A stretch of DNA of 64,000 bases. Source: Allobosea sp. LC85 (lineage in GTDB: Bacteria; Pseudomonadota; Alphaproteobacteria; Rhizobiales; Beijerinckiaceae). The stretch lies in assembly GCF_000735605.1 (NCBI RefSeq), contig NZ_JPKG01000059.1:124001-188000 (forward strand), read 5' to 3'. Both the position numbers and the translations under genes were made by a program. A model generated the notes under the pieces. It ran no database searches. It was not told where the DNA came from and saw only the letters and a program-made list of their open reading frames with translations. This document shows positions 59,506 to 64,000 of this stretch, piece after piece (position 1 is the first letter of the stretch; each line of letters starts with the position of its first letter).

Positions 59506-59680
59506 CCTGGTGAAGAACACTGTCGAGGGCGTCGCGCAGGCGACCGTCAACGTGGCAAAGCTGCCGCTCGGCGCGCTCGTCGCGCCGCTCGACGACGGCA
59601 AGTCGATCACGGAAGCCGCAGAGGGCATCGCCGACGGCGTGCGCAAGATCGGCGACGCGGAGAACCGCGACAATGGCTGA
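59492..59680 (+). CDS. Small hypothetical protein
   Basis: 62 residues from ATG 59492. MGLFDLVKNTVEGVAQATVN, then LPLGALVAPLDDGKSITEAA, an amphipathic, Val/Ala-rich helical protein. It overlaps the DUF5131 start by 8 bp. Similar short proteins occur in Caudoviricetes early regions, without function. Confidence 0.55.
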   Translation: MGLFDLVKNTVEGVAQATVNVAKLPLGALVAPLDDGKSITEAAEGIADGVRKIGDAENRDNG

Positions 59681-60602
59681 CGCGACCAAGATCGAATGGA
59701 CCGACGCGACCGTCAATTTCTGGTGGGGCTGCACAAAGGTCGGGCCCGGCTGCGACCACTGCTATGCCGAGACGCAAAGCAACAGGTTCACCCCTGGCCA
59801 CTGGGGCGTTGGCGCTCCGCGCCGGAAGATCGCGAGCGCCGGCAAACTGCTGAACCGTCTCGACAACGACTACGCATGGTGGGCAGCGGACGCGCAGATC
59901 GGGAAGCTGCACCCGAACTTGCGTCGGAGAGTCTTCGTCCAGTCAATGTCCGACCTGTTCGACCTCGAGGTGCCGCTCGAATGGTTTGCGGAGGCTTGGG
60001 GCAAGATCGTCCAGTGCGACCGCCTCGACATCCAGATCGTGACGAAGCGCATCAGCGCGGTCGAGAAGCGGCTGGCCGCGATCGGCGTCAATACCTGGCC
60101 GAAGCACGCCGGGCTGATGATCACGGTCGTGAACCAGGCGGAGTTCGACAGGGATGTGCCGCGGCTCCGCTCACTGAAGCGCCGCATGTCATTGCCGTGG
60201 ATCGGACTATCTGCAGAGCCGCTGCTCGGCCCGATCGTCGGTGACTTCTCCGATCTCGACTGGATCATCGTCGGCGGCGAGAGCGGCAGGGGCGCGCGGC
60301 CAATGCACCCCGACTGGGCGCGCTCGATCCGCGACCAGTGTGCGGCTGCTGGCACGGCCTTCTTCTTCAAGCAGCATGGTGACTGGATCGCGTTCTATGA
60401 CCGCGACATCGACGATCCGGACTGGCGCCGCTGCCCGCGCGTAGACGACCAGATGGGTCGTGGAGCCGAGCGTTACCACAACCTGGCCGGGGGCACGGGC
60501 TTCCATGGCGAGCGCGTTCTCGCGATGCGCAACGTCGGCAAGGCCAAGGCCGGACGGCTGCTCGACGGCGTCGAGCACAACGCCATGCCGAGGGCGGCGT
60601 GA
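59673..60602 (+). CDS. DUF5131 (phage Gp37/Gp68) radical-SAM-like protein
   Basis: 309 residues. The N-terminal TKIEWTDATVNFWWGCTKVGPGCDHCYAE contains the DUF5131 hallmark W-x-G-C-x5-G-C-x2-C-Y, three cysteines placed to bind an iron-sulfur cluster. FVQSMSDLFDLEVPLEW, LDWIIVGGESGRGARPM and AGTAFFFKQHG follow. It is related in layout to radical-SAM and photolyase-like repair enzymes. No reaction is established; modification or repair of phage DNA is plausible. Confidence 0.83.
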   Translation: MADATKIEWTDATVNFWWGCTKVGPGCDHCYAETQSNRFTPGHWGVGAPRRKIASAGKLLNRLDNDYAWWAADAQIGKLHPNLRRRVFVQSMSDLFDLEVPLEWFAEAWGKIVQCDRLDIQIVTKRISAVEKRLAAIGVNTWPKHAGLMITVVNQAEFDRDVPRLRSLKRRMSLPWIGLSAEPLLGPIVGDFSDLDWIIVGGESGRGARPMHPDWARSIRDQCAAAGTAFFFKQHGDWIAFYDRDIDDPDWRRCPRVDDQMGRGAERYHNLAGGTGFHGERVLAMRNVGKAKAGRLLDGVEHNAMPRAA

Positions 60603-60790
60603 TGGCGCCCTTCCCCTACATCTATCGCTGGGACCGCTGCGGCCGAAAAGGCCAGCGCTGCCGCGTCTTCGCCAGGAGCCGGCGCTGGCCGAACGGCAAG
60701 AGCATGAACTCGGTCGGGCTCGAGTTCGAGGACGGGTTTCGGATGGTCTCCAGCGGCAACGCCCTGAAAAAGGTGAAGGCCGATGGCTGA
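60602..60790 (+). CDS. Small basic hypothetical protein
   Basis: 62 residues from ATG 60602 (TGATG overlap). YIYRWDRCGRKGQRCRVFARS and NSVGLEFEDGFRMVSSGNAL; two cysteines near the N-terminus. Common small phage protein of unknown function, next to DUF5131. It overlaps the following gene by 8 bp. Confidence 0.55.
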   Translation: MAPFPYIYRWDRCGRKGQRCRVFARSRRWPNGKSMNSVGLEFEDGFRMVSSGNALKKVKADG

Positions 60791-61013
60791 TCTCGCAACG
60801 CTCCGCCGCCGCCGCGATGAGGCGAAACTCGCGCTCGTTAAGGCCGAACTACGCCCGAAGAAGAAGGGCCGCGGCAAAGCACGCCGGCGCTTCGTCCAGG
60901 CCACAGCCGATCTGCTGCAGGCCGAACTCAATCACCGCAAAGCCGCCCCGCTGTTGCGCGCCCAGACGCGCCAGCGCGAGACGGCAGACCTCTTCAGCCA
61001 GATGGGAGCCTGA
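60783..61013 (+). CDS. Small helical basic protein
   Basis: 76 residues, Arg/Lys-rich amphipathic helices (LATLRRRRDEAKLALVKAEL, ATADLLQAELNHRKAAPLLR). Predicted coiled coil. It may bind nucleic acid. No family recognised. It lies 6 nt before the exonuclease gene. Confidence 0.5.
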   Translation: MADLATLRRRRDEAKLALVKAELRPKKKGRGKARRRFVQATADLLQAELNHRKAAPLLRAQTRQRETADLFSQMGA

Positions 61014-61019
61014 CCAGCC

Positions 61020-61553
61020 ATGGACATTGACCTGGAGACGCTGTCGAGCGCTCCCGACGCCGCGATCGTCGCGATCGGCGCCTGTACCTTCGCGACAGAC
61101 GGATCCACTCTGGCCGCTCGCCGCGTCTTTCGGCAGGCCGTGCACCCAGACACATCCCAGAAAGCGGGCGGGCGCATCGACGCGCTGACCGTTGTCTGGT
61201 GGATGGGCCAGTCGACAGAAGCCCGCCAGGCGTGGACGCTTGCTCCGGCTCGCTCGATCCAGAGCGCGCTTCAGCAGTTCGCGCTGTGGTGCCTTCCCGA
61301 GTTCGACGGTGAGCGGGTGCGCGTCTGGGGTAACGGCGCCGGTTTCGACAATGTCATCCTGCGCGGCGCTTACGATCGCTGCGAGGTGTCGCCCCCCTGG
61401 CGCCATCAGGACGATCGTTGCTACCGAACGCTCAAGAACCTCCGGCCCGACATCGCTTACGAGCAGACCGGCACGGCACACGAAGCAGCTGACGACGCCG
61501 TATCTCAGGCGCTCCACGCCGAGCGCATCTTCGCCGCAATGAAGGGGGCCTGA
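61020..61553 (+). CDS. DnaQ-like 3'-5' exonuclease (DEDDh)
   Basis: 177 residues. MDIDLETLSSAPDAAIVAIGA has the DxE motif, VWGNGAGFDNVILRGAY the second motif, and AHEAADDAVSQA the final His/Asp motif. The size and architecture fit phage/RNase T-like exonucleases. It could proofread or degrade host or recombination DNA. It acts beside the sliding clamp, DUF2303 and DUF5131 genes. Confidence 0.88.
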   Translation: MDIDLETLSSAPDAAIVAIGACTFATDGSTLAARRVFRQAVHPDTSQKAGGRIDALTVVWWMGQSTEARQAWTLAPARSIQSALQQFALWCLPEFDGERVRVWGNGAGFDNVILRGAYDRCEVSPPWRHQDDRCYRTLKNLRPDIAYEQTGTAHEAADDAVSQALHAERIFAAMKGA

Positions 61554-61556
61554 GCC

Positions 61557-61772
61557 ATGGCCACGACAAGGAAAACCAAATCCGCAGCGCCTCGCTGCGC
61601 GAAGCAGCCGGAAATCTCTCGCGAAGAATATCAAAGGTGGTTCCGCGAGGAGAAAGCTCGCGCGGACAGGTTGGCGGAAGAGCTCGGTAGGGCCCAGGCG
61701 ACGATCGATGCCCAGGCGTTCATGCTGCACCTGAAGAGACATGTGCGACCGCTCGAAGACATCCCTTTTTGA
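61557..61772 (+). CDS. Small hypothetical coiled-coil protein
   Basis: 71 residues. SREEYQRWFREEKARADRLAEELGRAQATIDAQAFM is a long helix with heptad spacing. No family; perhaps a dimerising accessory to the activator that follows 10 nt downstream. Confidence 0.5.
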   Translation: MATTRKTKSAAPRCAKQPEISREEYQRWFREEKARADRLAEELGRAQATIDAQAFMLHLKRHVRPLEDIPF

Positions 61773-61782
61773 CGAGGCGCCG

Positions 61783-62043
61783 ATGAACACTCTTTTCCTG
61801 CTGATGGCGCAATACAACGGCCAGGCCGTCATCCCCGTCGACCAGGTTTGCAAGGACTATTTCTCGCACCTGTCCTTCGACAAGTTTCTGCGCAAGGTCG
61901 GCGCCGGCGAGATCGAGATTCCCGTCACCAGAATGGAGGCCAGCCAGAAGAGCGCAAAAGGCGTCCACCTTCAGGATCTGGCCGAGTATCTCGACAAGAG
62001 ACGGGCCGCGGCGCTGCGCGAATTGAAAGCCCTTTGTGGCTGA
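61783..62043 (+). CDS. prtN: PrtN-type late gene activator
   Basis: 86 residues. The whole sequence matches the pyocin activator PrtN family: NTLFLLMAQYNGQAVIPVDQ, CKDYFSHLSFDKFLRKVGAGEIEIPV and ASQKSAKGVHLQDLAEYLDKRR. In Pseudomonas PrtN switches on pyocin genes after DNA damage. Here it is the last gene of the early operon and may turn on the late head-tail and lysis genes. No P-box match was searched. It ends 26 nt before a terminator. Confidence 0.85.
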   Translation: MNTLFLLMAQYNGQAVIPVDQVCKDYFSHLSFDKFLRKVGAGEIEIPVTRMEASQKSAKGVHLQDLAEYLDKRRAAALRELKALCG

Positions 62044-62068
62044 TTTGGACGCGAACCTGACACGAAAC

Positions 62069-62092
62069 AGGCCCCTCGCGGGGCCTTTTCTC
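62069..62092 (+). terminator. Terminator of the rightward operon
   Basis: AGGCCCC and GGGGCCT pair around TCGC (62069-62086), followed by TTTTCTCT. Classic intrinsic terminator at the end of the early operon, 77 bp before attR. Confidence 0.75.
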
Positions 62093-62110
62093 TACAACAA
62101 ATCTACAACA
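62093..62110. other. Candidate right arm-type integrase sites
   Basis: TACAACA at 62093-62099 and 62104-62110, 11 bp apart, match the motif in the left arm region at 9835-9872. They lie just inside attR. Confidence 0.45.
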
Positions 62111-62148
62111 TTTGAGAACAAAAAGATTAAGCTGCTGATTTCAAATCG

Positions 62149-62217
62149 CTATCCAGAACTATCGCGCCAATCCATCATGGGCGCGACGGAGAACCTGTAT
62201 GACTGATAGTGCTGCAT
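62149..62217 (-). pseudogene. Severed native 5' end of dusA
   Basis: On the minus strand an ATG at 62217 reads MQHYQSYRFSVAPMMDW through attR, then five phage-derived residues (RDSSG) to a stop at 62149. This is the host's original DusA N-terminus (nine residues before SVAPMMDW). It confirms that the element entered at the eighth-codon core and that the host gene formerly began here. Confidence 0.88.
62167..62190. repeat. attR core (24-bp direct repeat)
   Basis: Identical to 9697-9720. To the right is host DNA with the native dusA 5' end; to the left is prophage DNA. Confidence 0.93.
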
Positions 62218-62327
62218 TTCATCCGGATGTGAGCGGTGCAAGTCGTGCTTCGCGTGCCCTTATACGCGAAACTGGGCGATTTTCGACCGGATTTGCTGAC
62301 GGGTTTCAGCCGGGCGATCCACCGCGT

Positions 62328-63218
62328 TCAGAACTGGTAGCGCAGCAGCCGGCCCATGCGCCCGAGAGGCGGAAAGGCGGAGAGGAAGAGGACCGTCAGG
62401 CGGGCGGGCCAAGACATCCGGGCAATCTGGGCGGGATCATAGCCGCGTGGATCATAGGCGGTCAGATCGTTCCTGAGCTTCACGCCGGGAATGCGGTCTT
62501 CAAGCTCGCGCGGCTCGTCGATGCTCCAGAGCAGCCTGGCGCCGGTCGCCCGGACCGAACGATGATGGCTGACAAGCCATAATCCGAACGGGCTGAAGGC
62601 GTCGAAGACCAGCTCACCGTGCCCGAAATGCCCAACCAGCCGCTTGATGAGCCGCGGCACCGCATCCGGCCGGAGATACATGAGCAAACCTTCTGCAACG
62701 ATCATCGTCGGCCGCCCCGCAGGCACGTCGTCGAGCCAGCCCGGCTCCGTCACCGAGGAGCCGATCAGGGTGTAACCCTGCCTTTCCGGATAGAGACGCC
62801 GGCGCAGCGCGACGACCTCCGGATAGTCCAGATCGAACCAGCGAACACCGGCGGGCGGATCGATCCGGAAGACGCGGCTGTCGAGGCCGCAGCCGAGATG
62901 CAGCACCGTCGCATCGGGGTTCCGCATGATGAAATCGCTGGTCCAGCCGTCGATCATATGTGCCCGCATCGCCAGGGCGATCATGTCGTCCCGGCTGACC
63001 CCCAGCCTTCCGAAGTCATAGTCGATGCGGCGGACAGCGCTCGCGGCGAAGCGATCATTCAGCAGGGAATCCCGCAGGCGGCTTTCCTCGCCCTTGGCAT
63101 AGAGGGTGATGAGAAGGGTTTCCCGCTCCCTGGTCAGGGTCACCTTCTCGGGGAGCAATGGTTCGGGATCAGCCCGCGCCGGTCGCACCATGCGTCGTGT
63201 GGTCTGGCTGCGCGCCAT
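62328..63218 (-). CDS. Class I SAM methyltransferase, leucine carboxymethyltransferase (LCMT/Tcmp) family
   Basis: 296 residues from ATG 63218 (GTG 63236 also possible). VLHLGCGLDSRVFRIDPP is the family's motif I, with RWFDLDYPEVVALRRRLYP after it, and TMIVAEGLLMYL later. ARRIDYDFGRLGVSR-like N-terminal helices precede it. Family members O-methylate small polyketide-type molecules or protein carboxyls. The substrate is unknown. Originally the neighbour of dusA; the dusA promoter lay between them. Confidence 0.87.
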   Translation of the reverse strand: MARSQTTRRMVRPARADPEPLLPEKVTLTRERETLLITLYAKGEESRLRDSLLNDRFAASAVRRIDYDFGRLGVSRDDMIALAMRAHMIDGWTSDFIMRNPDATVLHLGCGLDSRVFRIDPPAGVRWFDLDYPEVVALRRRLYPERQGYTLIGSSVTEPGWLDDVPAGRPTMIVAEGLLMYLRPDAVPRLIKRLVGHFGHGELVFDAFSPFGLWLVSHHRSVRATGARLLWSIDEPRELEDRIPGVKLRNDLTAYDPRGYDPAQIARMSWPARLTVLFLSAFPPLGRMGRLLRYQF

Positions 63219-63298
63219 GGGACGATCCCGGATCACGTTGCTGGATCGATCGGCGAGGGTCTCGGACGCTCCCCGAGTCTTCGATCATCGGAGAGTCT

Positions 63299-63405
63299 TG
63301 GATCATCGGACCGGATATCGTATCCGGTCCGATGATCTAAGCTTATGCGTTTGCATCGGCTTTGCCCCGAAAACCGCAATCCACTTTTCGGGCCGATGCT
63401 TTAAG
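63299..63405. repeat. Host intergenic palindromic repeat, copy 3
   Basis: Palindrome GATCATCGGACCGGATATCG/TATCCGGTCCGATGATC followed by TGCGTTTGCATCGGCTTTGCC and AAACCGCAATCCACTTTTCG...GCCGATGCT. The same order of modules as at 649-870 and 6587-6692. It sits 8 bp beyond the stop of the GntR-family gene. Confidence 0.85.
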
Positions 63406-63413
63406 CGCACCGA

Positions 63414-64000
63414 TCAGGGCCTGTGCAGCACCTGCGTATGTGCCGGCATGACTTCGTCCTCGAACAGCTCGGGATAGTTCTGCGCGATCCGGGGCAAGGC
63501 ATTGAGGATCTCGCGCAAGTGTTTGCGCATCTCGCATTCGGCCCCATCGGCATCTCCGGCCGCGATGGCATCGATGATCGCGACATGCTGCGCGATGAGC
63601 AGCGGAATCGGCGAGGCGCCGGGAAGCGACAGGTAGCGGACGCGGTCAGTCTGGGCGCGAGCGCCTTCGACGATGCGGGCGGCGTAGTCGCAATCGACGA
63701 TCTCGGCGAGGGTCTGGTGAAAATTCTCGTCGAGCACCGCGAAGGAGGCGTGATCGGCAAGTGCAGACGCCTCGCGCTGGCGCTCGATCAGCCGGCGCAG
63801 CCGTATCATATCTTCCGCGGTGACCAATGCGCTGGCAGCGCGCGCAATGGCACATTCCACCGCCTCGCGCACGAAACGGGCATTGACGATTGCCCGCATC
63901 GAAACCTTCATCACACAGGTGCCGCGGCTGGGCAGGATCTGCACCAGGCCGGCTTCGGAGAGCTTGTTAAAGGCCTCGCGGACCGGCTGGCGGCTGACGC
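63414..64000 (-). CDS. GntR/FadR-family transcriptional regulator with FCD domain, 5' end outside the window
   Basis: About 195 residues of the C-terminal part. The frame is open to the window edge and includes the end of the winged helix (VSRQPVREAFNKLSEAGLVQ). The all-helical FCD ligand domain follows (VREAVECAIARAASAL, NFHQTLAEIVDCDYAARIVE, HVAIIDAIAAGDADGAECEM), with metal ligands in DENFH...H. Such regulators respond to organic acids. Start and target are not in view. Confidence 0.9.
   Translation of the reverse strand, partial: VSRQPVREAFNKLSEAGLVQILPSRGTCVMKVSMRAIVNARFVREAVECAIARAASALVTAEDMIRLRRLIERQREASALADHASFAVLDENFHQTLAEIVDCDYAARIVEGARAQTDRVRYLSLPGASPIPLLIAQHVAIIDAIAAGDADGAECEMRKHLREILNALPRIAQNYPELFEDEVMPAHTQVLHRP

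Larger units (their letters stand above)
9697..62190. mobile_element. Complete temperate myovirus prophage integrated in dusA
   Basis: Bounded by identical 24-bp sequences (9697-9720 and 62167-62190). A tyrosine integrase is next to the left end and a terminator next to the right. Inside are full modules for repression, replication, packaging, head, contractile tail and lysis, with no broken structural gene. Head genes are lambda-like and tail genes Mu-like. dusA is a known integration site for integrase-bearing elements in Proteobacteria. Everything suggests it could still be inducible, which sequence alone cannot prove. Confidence 0.95.

Noticed and set aside
9697..62190. Gene transfer agent rather than prophage
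   Set aside because: Integrase, att sites, repressor, replication genes and terminase with packaging specificity point to a normal temperate phage.
1..64000. tRNA or rRNA genes
   Set aside because: No cloverleaf-like or rRNA sequence was recognised by eye, and the att site lies in dusA rather than a tRNA; a covariance-model search was not possible.

Overview
The window is GC-rich alphaproteobacterial chromosome, most likely from the Hyphomicrobiales. MucR, an S24-type phage repressor, GAAC-N7-GAAC SOS boxes and Rhizobiales-type prophage genes all fit; a Bosea-like host is a guess. A complete, intact-looking tailed prophage of about 52.5 kb (9697-62190) is inserted at the 5' end of dusA. It is bounded by a 24-bp direct repeat that encodes DusA residues SVAPMMDW.

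Left host flank (1-9696), almost all on the minus strand: the end of an SMP-30/gluconolactonase-like gene (plus strand), a DHA2-type MFS exporter, an SRPBCC/ArsR pair with a palindromic operator, a pterin carbinolamine dehydratase, a CapA-like protein, a zinc alcohol dehydrogenase, a MucR-family regulator, a cupin, a PaaI-type thioesterase and dusA. Right host flank (62191-64000): the severed native start of dusA, a leucine-carboxymethyltransferase-family methylase and the end of a GntR/FCD regulator. A palindromic intergenic repeat family occurs in the flanks only, at about 649-870, 6587-6692 and 63299-63405.

Prophage layout. (i) 9.8-16.8 kb is a cargo zone: tyrosine integrase, an AT-richer DUF4062 gene, an SOS-box cluster (YedK/HMCES and small genes), a secreted nuclease, an ATP-dependent DNA ligase, a small protein with a possible Cas2-like fold and a YTGPGGG-repeat protein. 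(ii) 16.8-20.6 kb, minus strand: a dNTP diphosphohydrolase-like gene, a phosphoesterase and the lysis genes (GH108 endolysin, probable holin). (iii) 20.7-21.9 kb, plus strand: a membrane-anchored SGNH hydrolase. (iv) 22-42.2 kb, minus strand: structural genes. The tail is Mu-like and contractile (sheath, tube, frameshifted chaperone, tape measure, baseplate, glycine-rich fibre). The head is lambda-like (GpA-type terminase, gpW, lambda-type portal, ClpP-like protease fused to capsid). (v) 42.4-52.5 kb, minus strand: replication and DNA modification (prim-pol, P4/D5 helicase-primase, helicase-methyltransferase fusion, C5-type methylase), with an iteron-like origin at 43.2-43.5 kb. (vi) 52.5-53.64 kb: the immunity region, with the repressor and two divergent promoters whose -35/-10 spacers hold the same operator motif. 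(vii) 53.6-62.04 kb, plus strand: an early operon with a phage sliding clamp, MazG-like, ASCH, DUF5131, HD and DnaQ-like proteins, ending in a PrtN-type activator, a terminator and attR.

The parts suggest a temperate myovirus that carries its own initiator, origin and clamp, edits nucleotide pools, methylates DNA and is tied to the SOS response. Integration rewires dusA: the phage supplies a new start and an upstream SOS-like box. The least explained parts are the DUF4062 gene, the YTGPGGG protein, the lone plus-strand membrane gene at 47.2 kb and the SOS cargo cluster.
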